From NCBI GenBank assembly GCA_963573385.1, contig CAUYLG010039174.1, positions 124,001-188,000 on the forward strand: 64,000 nt of DNA, given 5' to 3'. Positions 1 to 12,039 of the stretch are shown here, piece by piece. This stretch comes from Cacajao melanocephalus. Its lineage: Eukaryota > Chordata > Mammalia > Primates > Pitheciidae. Numbering within the stretch: the first letter of the stretch is position 1; each line of letters opens with the position of its first letter. The translations under genes and the position numbers were made by a program. A model generated the notes under the pieces. The model was not told where the DNA came from. It did not search any database and saw nothing but the letters and a program-made list of their open reading frames with translations.

Positions 1-105
1 AGGTTACAAAAGCAGAGTTGAGTAGTTGTGACAGAGATTGTCTAGTCTGCAAAGCTGAAAATATTTACTCTCTGGCTCTTTACAGAAACAGTTTGCTGAT
101 CCCTG
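1..105 (+). mobile_element. hAT-Charlie DNA transposon, 3' part (cut by window start)
   Basis: Seen: agcagagttgagtagttg, then an aaaatatttac block, ending in gctgatccctg, the family's terminal repeat. The same family recurs at 42872-43088, 49581-50035 and 58528-58823. Non-autonomous hAT fossil with no coding capacity. Subfamily (Charlie1-like) is from memory and unsure. Confidence 0.7.
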
Positions 106-639
106 CCTTAGATTACTGGGTCTCTTCGAAGTGGATACTTTTACACAGGGGTATTTGTATACATAATTAATAATCTTCAAGAAAGAATGTTATCTACAGA
201 CTTAGCAATAAAATATGCAAACAATCAGAAAGCAAGAACACATGGTTCTAGCAAGAAAGGTTTTCTAAATGATGCTGGCTCCACAAAATTTTCAGTTAAA
301 GCATTGCGATTTTCAGAAATAACTGTTAATTAATACAAGGAATTTGGCTGACATGTACATTTGTTAATTCAAGGATGAGGGTTTTTGATTTGTTGTTGTG
401 AATGTTTTAAAATAACAGATATAATAACCCACTCTATAGAAGACAGCTGTGCTAAAACAGTTACAGTCACCATTAGACAGCCTTTATGTTAAGGAAATTG
501 GGAATAACCAAGGCAGACTTCTAGAACAAAGGAATACAAGAAGACTGAACAAATATTTATCCACACTTATGCTTTCCACCTCAATTGGAACAGTTTTCAC
601 TTCCAAGCATATTCAGCCACTCTCTGTCATGCATCCACT
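106..639. other. Unassigned AT-rich sequence
   Basis: No repeat family, RNA gene or convincing reading frame recognised. A 64-codon frame at 449-643 has no supporting features. Confidence 0.5.
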
Positions 640-1250
640 GTAACTGTACCACTTGGAAATCTCAACCTCAAATATTCCAGTCTTTGAGCACACTCTCCAA
701 TCCTTCCTCCTTACTTGATTTTCTTCTGGATCATCAGCCCCTTTTGACTTTTGTGCCTTCCTTATCCAGCCTGGATTCCAAAGTCAGCTGCAGAAACCCT
801 TCTTGCCCTTCCATTGTCTCAGACCATACCACCGTACCTCCCTTCCTCGAGTTGGATGGTAAGTACACTGGGGCAAAAAATTGCACAAATATGCAGACTG
901 GACACAGAGCCACAATTGTTATCCCAGAGGGGTTCAGAGCACTGGTTGGCCATCAGTCCATTGCATTCCTTCCTCTTCCAGGACTTGCAGCTCTTAGCCT
1001 GTACTCACTCTACTTCTTTTCTCAAGCCTTTGCATAAACTGGTACCACTTAAAGTTGCTTCCCCTCTCGCAGAGAAACCATGATTTTCTGAGAACTAACC
1101 AATTCTCCATCCCTTAAAATACGCTGTTGTGTAGTTCCAATATAATTGGTCTGGAGGTGGGCCTGGACATCGGGATTCTGAAAGCTCCACAGATGATTCA
1201 CTCAGAGCTGTGAACTACTGGCCTAGACCTTAATTCCTCCCAAATGAGCA
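640..1250. other. Unassigned pyrimidine-rich sequence, possibly L2-like
   Basis: Many cct/ctt runs and a short L2-like motif (tcaagcctttgcat near 1021). Overlapping 110-150 codon frames occur here, but base composition explains them and no domain is recognisable. Could be a separate diverged L2 piece. Confidence 0.3.
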
Positions 1251-1289
1251 TGTTCATCCTAGCTCTTTCTCTGAGTTCCTACCATAAAG

Positions 1290-2215
1290 CTCCCTGGACA
1301 CCTTGCATGTACATTCCACAGGCATCTCAAATTTATCATGTGAAATACCAAACATGATCCACACTTCTCTCCTACCATAAAGTGTGTTTCATTGAAATGC
1401 CTCACCTTCATCCAATTTTCTAACCTCCAGGATTTTATATGCAGCAATATCGTTTGGTGTGACAGGCTGGGACTAAGTTTTGTTGACTTGGTTTCTATGC
1501 TTATCTGGGGTGGCTAGGAACAAGACGCTTGTGAAAGCTACGAGAAGCATATTATTCACTAGCCTCCCTTTGTCTCTGCCAGCTGAGAGACCACCCTTGG
1601 TCCCCAACCCAACAATCCATCAAGGCCAGTGGGCCCCATGTCAGAATTCTCTCTTGAATTTATACATTTTACTTCCTTTGTGTCTTCACCACCAATAGTA
1701 TATTTGTTAGTCTCCCTGGCTTTGGCCTGCTGTCCCCATCTTCCCAAGCCCCAATCCATATATTTTACTCTCCACTGCCAAAACTGTCTTTCTCAAGTGC
1801 CAGTTCAATCAATTACATCCGATTAGCAACAGAAATATGACATCCAGGTAGCCATTGTGTGTTGTTTGAGAGTTCCTGGGAGACCCCATGTTGTTTTGTG
1901 CTCCCAGGCATGTATCCCAGTTTTTCTCTCCTTCCTGGGCAGATTCTCACTAGACTTCTAGGCTTGAGCTCTAAAGTCACACCTCCTCTGCTCGAGCCTC
2001 CCCCTGACACCCACAGGCCAAAGCACCCCTCCCTCTTTGGGTTACCCTGCCCCTGTACATGCCTTCTCTTGGATTAAAAGTCATCATTTATTTTCCCCAT
2101 GTGCCTTCTTTCCCTTTCCGAGTTCCCCTGAAAGCATGAGCCACAAGTTCCTGATTTTTACATCTGCATCATTCAGCACAGGGCTTGGCACACTGTTGGA
2201 TGTGCTGACAAAGGC
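1290..2215 (+). mobile_element. L2 LINE, diverged 3' part
   Basis: Three L2-like blocks occur in consensus order: ggcatctcaaatttatcatg near 1321, ccaatccatatattttactc with the following ctttct block near 1750-1800, and a terminal agcacagggcttggcacac block near 2170. Collinearity supports one old L2 copy with degraded spacers. No intact frame. Confidence 0.5.
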
Positions 2216-2670
2216 TACATGGACGGATGTGTCAAAGTCCAGGGATTTGGAAGGATTCCAGGATGATTTGTATCTGACTGGCATCAGTGATCATAGATGC
2301 CTTAGGCAAATCTGGGAGTAAACACACATGGACTGACATGTCAGAAATATCTTGGCTAAGAAGAAAAATGTCAGGCTGTGAAGCTCCACAGTGCTGTCAG
2401 GGAACACTCTAAGACACTTACACAGGTCATTTCCCTGTGACAGGTGAGGTATTCACCCTGAGAGAAATGGCTGATGAGTGGACACATTCCACAGCTATGT
2501 ATACTCACAGTTGTCACCAGAAAAGCCACCAGATACCTACAACAAGGCATATTGTTCTTGTTCCCTTAAGGGAGAGCTTTCCAGAAAAATAAGAAGCTGA
2601 CATGTAGTTGATATTTGCATAGAGTGTGATAAGTGATTTGTGCTTGAAATCCCCTTTGTAGAATAAATAA
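2216..2670. other. Unassigned sequence
   Basis: Nothing recognised between the L2 remnant and the TG microsatellite. Confidence 0.5.

Positions 2671-2695
<25 letters not shown>
2671..2695. repeat. (TG)n microsatellite
   Basis: Twelve and a half uninterrupted TG units; likely length-variable. Confidence 0.97.
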
Positions 2696-2701
<6 letters not shown>

Positions 2702-3150
2702 GCTGTCTATGGTGTGTTTGATCCCAGGTTGATGAAAGGATGACAGCTGAAATCCTATTAAAAAAAAACAAAACAGCTTGTTGGGCTTACAGCCCTGTCA
2801 ACATACGGTGTTCAAAATACAACAAATGTGTCATTTCAATGTGCTCAGCTACCTACGTGAAATTCTAAACAAGTAATACAATATGCGGAGAAGAGAAATG
2901 TTTTTCTAGAACTAAGCACCTGAACCTGCTGGGCTTTGGAGTCATGCTAGCGTGAGATGAGCCCTTTACTATAAGGCTCTAGTGAGCTTGCCCTTTGTAA
3001 TGCACGTTCTTCCAAGGCTGAACATCTCTGACATCCTCTAAGAAGTCACAGAAAACTCACCCTGAAGATATCCATTTTACAGCATCAGATTCATATGCTG
3101 CCTCTGTTAGTACTTCTTGAATGCCAGCATTCCAAAACATGAACATCGTG
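2696..3150. other. Unassigned sequence
   Basis: Includes an A-rich run near 2760. No family recognised. Confidence 0.5.
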
Positions 3151-3158
3151 GTCTAAAG

Positions 3159-3396
3159 TAGGGTTTCTAAATTTCGGCACTATGGACAGCTATGGCCGGA
3201 TAACCCCATGTGGTGCTGGCTATCCTGTGCATTCAAGGAAATTTAGCAGGACCCTGGGTCTCCATCCACTAAATGCCATTTGCACACCTCCCTCCACTCT
3301 TGTGACAATCAAATGTCTCCAGGCATTATCAAATGTCCCCTGGGTGGCAAAATCATCCCCTACTTCCCTACCCCCCACCTCCATCACAAACCACTG
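3159..3396 (-). mobile_element. MER20 (hAT-Charlie), near full length
   Basis: Reads tagggtttctaaatttcggc through a ggaccctgggtctcc core to tcacaaaccactg, the MER20 order in reverse. Flanked by 8-bp duplications gtctaaag (3151-3158) and gtccaaag (3397-3404), the hAT target size. Overlapping frames of 85-106 codons lie inside it and are not genes. Confidence 0.85.
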
Positions 3397-3404
3397 GTCC
3401 AAAG

Positions 3405-4227
3405 GATGGCATCTTGCTGGAGAATTACCAAGAGGGCTATTAATATGGGCCCAGGTGAGAGACTTCAACATTCCCACTCATGGATCTCGCTGTGCAGCAT
3501 AGCTTGCCCAGGGATGCTTAGTCTCCTGTACCCTGCACACACTAAAAGTGTTCTTAAAGCCAATATCACAAGGTGCCTCAGGGAAAAGTTATCACAATAG
3601 CCGCCCCTTGCAAGAGTTCATTCCAATGCCTTTAATAGTTGCCGGACTATAATTCAGCTGTTAGATGCAGGGGCAAACACCACGATATGAGTTTTATTTC
3701 TTTCTCCTTTATTTTTCATAATTACCCAAAGAGAAAATGCTATCGTCATGGCCTAAAATGGAACTAAAAAGCAGGAGAACCACTTTTTACCATAGCAACA
3801 AAGCCAGAGTACATTTACTGTACCCCTTGAGTTCACAGTGCTGGTTTCTGGTGTCATCTGATTTTCTAATTGCTTTCACAGAACAATCAGTCCACTCAAG
3901 CATTACTGTTCAAGAAATAAAACCTTAGTTACAACCGATGATAAACATTCAAACATGTGGTTCCTCAAGCTGAAAGAGGATTTTATCTGAAGGCAAATCT
4001 AGCAATACAAAAAAAAGTTCTGAAGAACAAAATTCTAGAGACCTACAACCCCACTCATCTATACCTTCAGCTTTGTTTTTGCTGCTCAGTCTGTCTACAG
4101 TACCTTCTGCACCCCGCACTGGTGTCATGCCCTTCCTCCCCAGGCTAAGACAATGCCCTTTCTCCATATGCATAGCACCTTGGTAACAATCTGCCCCACT
4201 GCAGTGCCATTCCTTTACATGTTTGAA
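3405..4227. other. Unassigned sequence
   Basis: No repeat or gene recognised. The segment around 4130-4227 may belong to the L2/MIR end that follows. Confidence 0.45.
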
Positions 4228-4318
4228 ATTACTGCTAGACTGAAAACTCCTTAAAGGTAGAGATGATGCCTCCTCTGGCATTTAATAAGGGTTTAATAAA
4301 TGACTGTTGAATTGAAAT
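4228..4318 (+). mobile_element. L2 or MIR 3' end
   Basis: ctagactgaaaactccttaa, a gcagagatgatg-like block, then aataaatgactgttgaattg: the shared 3' tail of L2/MIR elements. Too short to separate the two. Confidence 0.55.
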
Positions 4319-4513
4319 GACTCTTTATGTTTGGCACTTGAGATGAAAATAAACAGATAACAAAAGAAACTTATGCAAAAATTAGAAAAACAAGAAAAAT
4401 CACAATTATGTATCAACCCCTGATCCCAGACTTCTGGCAGGAGATATAAGATTATTATAAATACAATCTGAAATCCTAAATAATCCATCAATGGGTTCAG
4501 AGTAACTACATTG

Positions 4514-4540
4514 TTCATTCATTCATTCATTCATTCATTC
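4514..4540. repeat. (TTCA)n microsatellite
   Basis: About seven TTCA units at the edge of an L2/MIR tail, a usual origin for this motif. Confidence 0.9.
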
Positions 4541-4590
4541 AAGGAATATCTATTAAATGTCTATTATAGGCCAGGTACATGACAAATGAG
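4541..4590 (-). mobile_element. L2/MIR 3' end fragment
   Basis: aaggaatatctattaaatg followed by ctattataggccaggtacat matches the reverse of the L2/MIR terminal motif. Confidence 0.5.
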
Positions 4591-4595
4591 AATAA

Positions 4596-4905
<310 letters not shown>

Positions 4906-5607
4906 ATGTTTTATATTTCTATAAGGTTTTACGGTCCATGCAACAATTTCATCCACAGAACCTAATCAGAGGAATATCCAGAAACACGTTGAGTGGTTGC
5001 ATTTCCTAAAATCATACAAAAGTGAGAAATCTGGCTCTTCTGACCAATGTTATGTAAGTGTTCTTTTTACAACTTCCATTCAGAATGATACCTCTGAAGA
5101 ATTGCATGCTTCTCAACAAGCAAATAACTGAATTTTCCAACCTTCAAAACTTCAATATTCTGCTCACATACCATGACAGCGAATGAATTTTACTCTATGG
5201 AGATTTTTTCATAGAAGCAGGCATTTGCACACAAGACTCTCTCTCTGTGACTGGTCCCCTGGGCTTTGTCCAAGGGCAGAAAGCTCACTTAGTTATTAAG
5301 ATAAATAGCAAAGGGAAGCCAAGCAGAAGCTAACTGAATTCTACAATTTTTCTCAGGCTTACAAAGTTGTGAGTGTCAAGTTCTCCAAATCTACTCCTTG
5401 CTAGTATATGTTGAAAGACTGTCTTAGAGGCATTCTTACATGGGCAATTATAAAAGACTCTACTCAAAATAAAGTAACACTAGTATGGATTTGGAAAACC
5501 CAGAAATAATTAGCTACACTTTGTCAACTCAGAAATTAGAAGTGGTCAAGCTAAAATTTCATTTGGGATTTATTAAATTTATTTTCCGCAATTTTATGTG
5601 TAATTGG
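4906..5607. other. Unassigned sequence
   Basis: AT-rich DNA with no recognised repeat family, RNA gene or supported frame. Confidence 0.5.
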
Positions 5608-5609
5608 CT

Positions 5610-5611
<2 letters not shown>

Positions 5612-5640
<29 letters not shown>
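5612..5640. repeat. T29 homopolymer run
   Basis: 29 uninterrupted T. Borders non-repeat-like sequence on the right and could be the tail of a minus-strand retrocopy. Confidence 0.95.
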
Positions 5641-5646
<6 letters not shown>

Positions 5647-5890
5647 TGTTAAGAATGTTCCTAGATACTCTATTCTCCAGAATGTTAATGATTTTCTGGT
5701 TCGTCCAGCTTCAGTATGTACCTGCCCTGTCCTCCAAGGGGGACCTTTGTAAAACTTGTTCTTGAGATTTTTGAGCACTTGAAAGAGGTACAAATCTGGT
5801 TATAGTGTTTAAGGATGGTGGATGGAAGAGGAAAGAAGACATTGTAAGCAGTATTCCTGGGTAGTAAATATTTAGTTGCTTCCAAGAAGC
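5641..5890 (-). other. Candidate minus-strand retrocopy next to T29 (tentative)
   Basis: Reading the minus strand, about 250 bp of mixed-composition sequence runs straight into a poly(A) tract, as in processed retrocopies. No AATAAA is visible within 40 bases of the tail, no clear target-site duplication was found, and the source transcript is not recognised. Two overlapping minus-strand frames (66 and 80 codons) have no known domain. Alternatives: a chance T run, or an eroded non-LTR end. Confidence 0.2.
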
Positions 5891-6205
5891 TTAAGTAAAT
5901 GGTTTGAGTTGTTTTAAAATTACTTTTGGTTGTACCAATAGTATTCTCTTGACTGTTCTAAAACCAAGCCACACATGAGTTATATGATATATCCCCAGTC
6001 CTCTGAAGATATATTGTTGCTCAGCAAGGCTCATAAAAAAGCCTAACAATCCACTTGTTTTTGTTTTGTTTAGTATTTCCAAAAGAAAAGTAAGCAAAGT
6101 AGCGTTTAGAACACACATGTCAGCTCTCAGTTTTGGTAATGGTTACATTTTAAGATGCACTAATAATGTATCTTCCTAAGCAATCTGTTGTGGTTTTGCA
6201 CTTCA
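5891..6205. other. Unassigned sequence
   Basis: Nothing recognised. Confidence 0.5.
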
Positions 6206-6216
6206 GGTGTTTTTTT

Positions 6217-6390
6217 TTTTTTTAATTTTTTTAGAAAGAAAGAAAAAGAGAGAAAAGAAGAAAGAAAGAGTGAAAGAAAGAAAAAAAAAGAATGTAAGAG
6301 AGAAAGAAAGAAGAAGACAAAGAGAGAGAGAGAACGGGATTCTTGTTCTATTGCCCAGGCTAGAATGCAGTCTAAAACTGGGTATTAAAA
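6217..6390 (-). mobile_element. Chimeric 5'-truncated Alu with purine-rich 3' segment
   Basis: On the minus strand: a short Alu 3' end (gactgcattctagcctgggc), a CT/CTTT-rich block (purine 6233-6330 on the plus strand), then an A-rich tail. Flanked by direct repeats aggtgtttttt at 6206-6216 and 6391-6401, suggesting one retrotransposition event. The purine block is nearly identical to 21669-21763. Confidence 0.6.
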
Positions 6391-6401
6391 AGGTGTTTTT
6401 T

Positions 6402-7910
6402 CATCTTCTTTCCTCGGCTTTGCCTCATGCTGTCCCAGAAACCAGAAAAGCTGTTTCTTAAAGGATCATTTCAAACATTAGTAGGTTTGCATGGAACCTT
6501 CCATGATGAAGCTTCTTTTCCATAAAATCACAGTTTAAAATATAAGCTCTAAAATCCTTTCCTTGAAGCATTCAGAATAAAGAAAAAAAGAAAGGCACCT
6601 AATTTTTAATACCCATAAATAAAACTGAGGGTATCTTTGTTAAAGAAAATAATTACCTGAATAAAAGAGATTTCTTTTTTCTTAAGGAAGGTTTCCAACA
6701 ATCTGGCACTTGAATTTATTGGAGTATTTCATATAGTAAGTTTCCATATGGGGTTGTACTGGCAAGAATCAAGGAGTGTGGTTTTCAGGTGTTGGAATTG
6801 ATTAGGTTTATATCATTTCATTTACTGGTTGGACAGTCAGTGTAGCCCAGCCTCACGTGAGTGACAACCAGAAGTCCTGCTTGAAAACCTATAATTTCCA
6901 CTTCCATATGAAACAAATGGTTCAACAAGGGAACTTAAGAAGTTCTTGGTCTGCACTGGGCACTTTAGATAGCATTTGACCTGAGACAGACCTCATGACA
7001 CAGGACATGTACAGTGTAAAATATTTGTTATTAAGTATGTACACTTCAGTCCAGTTTGGTTTCATAATCGGAATCACTGCAGACTATGAACCAATATTGA
7101 AATACATGGGAATAGGAGCTGGCTTTATAACAAAACAAGTTTTTTTTCAAGTACAACTTGGGGAGATGCCAGATCTTTATTATAAACATGGAAAGCAACA
7201 CTTAATCTCTCCTGAGTTTTCCAGGACTCTATTTCCTTAATATCCAATGGGTAGATTCCAATATATCTACTTGACATTGGAGAGAAAACATATTCTCCAA
7301 GGCAGTGGAAGAAATTCCTATATTTACTAAATGGAAATTCCTCTATTTGCTTTCCAGGCGTCTTTTGAAAATAACCACAGGAAGAAATGGGATATACTCT
7401 TACTGAATCCAAACTCTAAAGTACTTTTGCAGATTTTATAGCATGAAGACAAATGAAGAAATTGTGACCTTCTATTTGAAATAATGGTTAGGATGACTTA
7501 AACATGGCTAGACTCTTTGGTGACTTCTTTGTCATTCTACAAAGCATTACAAGAAGCAGAATAGTTACTGATACCAGTTCTTACCACTTATGAGGCAACC
7601 ATTAAAAACTGCAGTAGCTGGATCTTGCCACAGTTGTGTAATTGCAGCCAACAACTTCATTACTTCAGTAGCAGTGGGACAAAACTGAAATATTAACTTT
7701 TATAAACATACCAATAATATTATACCTTGTAAACTGGAAAAAACAAAAAGGAGTCTGTCAGTCTCTATGGTCAATAAATCAAGACTTAGCCAATTCATAT
7801 TTTGATGTTCACATGGTAACTGAAATTATTTTCCTCTTTTCCATCTACCCCCACTATCTGTGACTTCTCTCCAATTGTAGTTTTCATCTCCTTTTCAAGG
7901 TGAATGATTT
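6402..7910. other. Unassigned sequence, repeat-poor
   Basis: About 1.5 kb with no recognised family. Short frames at 6995-7240 and 7125-7412 overlap on opposite strands and show no domain. Confidence 0.45.
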
Positions 7911-8019
7911 TAGAAGGCACAGTGTTATATTGAAATAAGAGGACATGACACTAGATTCTTCTACTTCAATCACTTGGTACCTGGTACCTATGGCAGGTCA
8001 CTTAAAATCCCTTGATCTA
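7911..8019 (+). mobile_element. MIR SINE, 5' half (split by AluSc)
   Basis: Matches the MIR body in order (gacactagattc, then acctatggcaggtcactta) and resumes after the Alu at 8332. Confidence 0.6.
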
Positions 8020-8425
<406 letters not shown>

Positions 8426-9050
8426 TTTATAATCTGCAGATGACATAACTTTGTGCACAGGTAACTCAAGAGACTCCACAGATAAATTATTAGAATTAAC
8501 AAGAGAGTTCAGTAAAGTGGCTGCAATAATTTCAATATACAAAAGCAAAGTGCATTTTAATAAACTTTCAGCCAGCAGTTGTAAACTGTAATATTAAAAA
8601 CTGTGCCATTTATAATTGCAATATATAATATACAATAAAAAATCAAAATATGCAATATTTTATGTAAAAAGTTATACATTTTAACTATTGTAAACCACTA
8701 AAGAAATGTGAAGTAAATGGAGAGAAATACCATGTTTGTGAGTATGAAGGCAAAATATTAATAAAGATGTTAATTCTCCCAAATTTTTTATAGATATTTT
8801 ACAATTCCAATCAAAATCCAAACTAATTATTTTCAATTGAAGTCGCTAAGGAAGGGTCAAAAGTGTCCAAAATTTTCTTCAAGGAAAACAAAAAACAGGT
8901 AGGCAGACCTGCCTTGCCCAATGTCATTAAGAGAATATGGCAAGGGTGAAAGAATAAACAAAGAAAATTTTGAAATGGAACAGAATTTAGCTACAGATCC
9001 AGATCATACTGGTGAAATTTTGATATATGACAGACCTGGCCTCATCGAAT
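8426..9050 (+). mobile_element. L1M LINE, ORF2 reverse-transcriptase segment
   Basis: ctgcagatgacataacttt encodes the decayed FADD-type RT motif region of L1 ORF2. Downstream blocks (agagttcagtaaagtggctg, attccaatcaaaatccaaac) follow ORF2 order. Frame is broken throughout; dead old copy. Confidence 0.75.
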
Positions 9051-9649
9051 AAAGAACTTCAATTACCCAACTTAACCAGTGGCAAGGAATGGAGGTAGGG
9101 CAAGCCCACTGATGCCTCCTCGGGCCCCCAGAAGACAACCCTTCTCTGTATATCACAGTACGAGAAAGAACTCCTTGAAAATGGAAACAACATAAAACAT
9201 CCATTACAAAAGACAATCCTAGCAATTTTCTAATGTGTTCAACATAATAAATTCAAAAAAGAAAAATTACAATGTTCACTAATCAGTGAATCTATTTTAT
9301 TTAAAATATTACAAAATAGAAAACATGAAATACATAGTGATATTACCTATATTCAATAAGTAATATATTTGTATACACTAATAGGTTTTGCCCCTAATAT
9401 TATTTTTTTATTGTTATCCTTAAAAGAGGGCCGATACTACTTAGAGGAACACAATGCTTAGGTCTGAGGCTCAATCAAACACGCAGGACATAATAGAGAT
9501 TTTGTACTATCCTGTTAATAGTGCTATCAATAGAGAGAAGCATAGCATTTAGTAGTCACAGCTGGAACCCTGTCCATATCCCCTAGATCCACCATGGAAG
9601 AACCCAAAAACTGATAGGTCTGAAATTTTATTCTACTTTCAAGTCATTC
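9051..9649. other. Unassigned sequence
   Basis: No family recognised beyond the decaying L1 edge. Confidence 0.4.
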
Positions 9650-9900
9650 TGCCAGTTTCATGGATGCTGTTAGAAGACATGAGACACCTGAGTCCAAGAC
9701 CAAGGACAATATATTATTCATAGCAATAGTAATAGCCAGAGCATCAGCATTTGCTCCAGTCCCTCCAAGCCCCAGTCCCTACAAGGTGACTTAAGAGAGT
9801 CAGGTGACACCTGCTCATATAATGGACTGCATTACAAGCATGAACCCTGAGCTTAGAGAACCTAAATATTTTGTGATGGGTGGTAAGTTTGCCTAAACTT

Positions 9901-9935
9901 TGTCCCTAAGGAAGACAATCTCTTCCTTAGGGACA
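9901..9935. repeat. Perfect 15-bp inverted repeat (hairpin)
   Basis: Arms tgtccctaaggaaga (9901-9915) and tcttccttagggaca (9921-9935) are exact reverse complements around the 5-base loop caatc. Confidence 0.98.
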
Positions 9936-10345
9936 GAAAACAAGCCAGCCTGCCCTTGTCTCTAGAGGGAGACATGACCGCTATCTCTCTTGAGACTGTT
10001 CACTAAACAAATATTTTTGAAAAGATATTCAAAAAGTATCAGTGTCTCTGTTCGCAAGATGTTAGAAATGCCAGAGACACATGGAGAACTGTCTTTCAAC
10101 AGAGGTCAGCTGCAGAAAGCTCCCCTAAATTCAAACTGCTTCAGGGCGATCTCTGGCAATGGGAGTGTACTAGATCACCTGCACTGGACAGGCTGGAAGT
10201 ACAGGGGAGGTGAGGGCCCAGAAAAGGTTACAGATAATGGCATACATACCCCTGCGTCATCACCCCTCACTGGGACATTTCTGAATTGTATTCTACACAG
10301 GCCCTCAGCCGCAGTGAGCCCCACTTTCCCACAGCAATAACCATT

Positions 10346-10410
10346 AACATAGCTTTTAACTCATTAACATAGCTTAACATTAACTCATTAACATAGCTTT
10401 TACTAGCTTT
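10346..10410 (+). repeat. Short tandem duplication, three cattaacatagct copies
   Basis: The motif cattaacatagct appears three times with ttaactcattaacatagc-type spacing near the 3' end of the probable LTR. Confidence 0.85.
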
Positions 10411-10530
10411 CCTCCTTTCCTTGTCTTACCTCCTTACTTTCTCACTGTGTTCCTACAATTACCTCCCAAATAAACTACCTAAATTCAATTCCCGGTCTCA
10501 GGGTCTAGTTTTGGAAAATCCATATCAAGA

Positions 10531-11084
10531 TAGATAGAGCAAAGAAATAAACCCACATCAGTTAGTGTCTACAACCGACATCTTTACTTTGTGATGTGTA
10601 GACATGGCCTAAAAAATGGAGGAAGTCATACTTTAAAGATCTTTCCTGTAATAAGATGGCCCCTTATTTCCTGTAATAAGATGGTTCCTGATTACATGGT
10701 AGTCCAAATCTTCATGCTTCTACAGTCTTAGTTGTATTAAAGCAAAATAATCCTAAATTGATGCAATTGAACCTCCTGCAATAGATTCAACAGATTTACT
10801 CATGACTTTAGTAAGGCTGCTGGCCAGGGAATGAGCTCATCCTTCAGAAATATGCCTCGGCCTCTTGCCACTCCAGTACTTTGAAGAGCAGCAGGGTAGG
10901 AATAAGGGATTGGCTTGGCATAAGCCAGTGGATCTAAAACTCAGTGCATGTAAACATACAAATTGCTTGTGGGTTACTAGAGCTGGGCAGCAATGCCTGA
11001 CTCATCACATCCACCCTAGAGTTCCTCCAAGTTCCTCCATACGGTATACTACAGCCAAAAAGAGTATGTCTTGGAGTAGTACCA
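10531..11084. other. Unassigned sequence with a 25-bp direct duplication
   Basis: tttcctgtaataagatgg occurs at 10642-10659 and again at 10667-10684. A weak MER5A-like stretch near 10926-10990 was not accepted. Confidence 0.4.
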
Positions 11085-11220
11085 ACTAAACTGTGTATCT
11101 TCTGGCAAGCTACTACATCTCTAAGATTTACTTTCTTCATTTATTAAAAGGTGGTAATAATATGTAAATATGGTTTTGTTGCGAGGATTATATGTGATAA
11201 TATAAATCTTATGCCATAAG
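11085..11220 (+). mobile_element. MIR SINE
   Basis: ctgtgtatcttctggcaagc, a tttcttcatttattaaaagg block and gttgcgaggattatatgtga follow MIR order. Confidence 0.75.
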
Positions 11221-11224
11221 TTCC

Positions 11225-11625
11225 AATTTCTTTATTTAGCATGTATTTCCTGAGTGCTGCTCACGTGCTAGGCATTGTTCTAAGAGCCTGGGGTACACTA
11301 GCAAACAAATCAGTCATGGATTTCTGTCCTCTTGGAGCTTACATTCTACCACGGAGAGATAAAAAGCAAATATAATATACAAGTAAATTATTTAGGATGT
11401 TAATGGTGATAAATACTAGGGAGAAGTAAAATGTACAGCAGAGTAGGGAAACATCAGGAAAGAGGGAGTGGGATGGGGTGAGGTAAGAAAGCCTGCAGTA
11501 TTAGATAATGTGGTCAGGGTAGGCTTCAATGAGAGTTTGAGATTAGAGAAAATATTCAAAGAAGAGGAGGGAGTTGGAGTACTGATATCTGGGGGAAGAG
11601 TGCTCCAGAAAAATACATAAATATA
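11225..11625 (-). mobile_element. L2 LINE 3' end
   Basis: Reverse L2: catgtatttcctgagtgctg, ggagcttacattctaccacg and gatatctgggggaagagtgc occur in the expected order over 400 bp. Confidence 0.75.
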
Positions 11626-11689
11626 TTTTAATGAACATTAACTTATACTAGCGATCTTTATAGTGGCTTTTAATTGAACAATATTGACA

Positions 11690-11975
11690 ATAACAATAAT
11701 TTTTAAAAAACATAGTAAGCCTTTATTTAGTGCTCATGATCTGTCAAGAACTACTTAGGTTTCTCATCTATCAATTAAATTGATTCTCATAGGAACTCTT
11801 TGAGATGAGACTATCTTTGAGAGAGGTACTATCCTATTTTTGAGATGATAAAACTGAAGCAGACAGAAATTAGTAGATTGCTTAAGGCCACACAGCAAGA
11901 AAGCAGGGAAAGAAAGATCCAAGCAACACATTCTGACTCAAGTATTGAGTGCCAAACCACTATACCATAATACCT
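11690..11975 (-). mobile_element. MIR SINE, near full length
   Basis: Reverse MIR: tttatttagtgctcatgatc, a gatgataaaactgaagcaga block, ttaaggccacacagcaagaa and aaccactataccataatacc. Confidence 0.8.
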
Positions 11976-12039
11976 TTATTTAATTAAAAGAACAGTTAAA
12001 GGGGTGCTAGAAAGTCTACCTGATAGAAGTTGGGGTTGT

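Larger units (their letters stand above)
9650..10530 (+). mobile_element. Probable solitary LTR, family not named
   Basis: Long non-coding block that ends LTR-like: cctcccaaataaactaccta (AATAAA signal) followed by cccggtctcagggtctag. Internal frame 9990-10340 (116 codons) has no domain. Contains a perfect hairpin at 9901-9935 and a local tandem duplication at 10346-10410. The 5' border is a guess; ERVL/ERV1 assignment not possible by eye. Confidence 0.45.

Noticed and set aside
585..1083. 150- and 110-codon frames
   Set aside because: Overlapping in different frames in pyrimidine-rich DNA, no domain, no promoter or splice context.
10926..10990. MER5A-like similarity
   Set aside because: Only a short, gapped resemblance; not enough to call.
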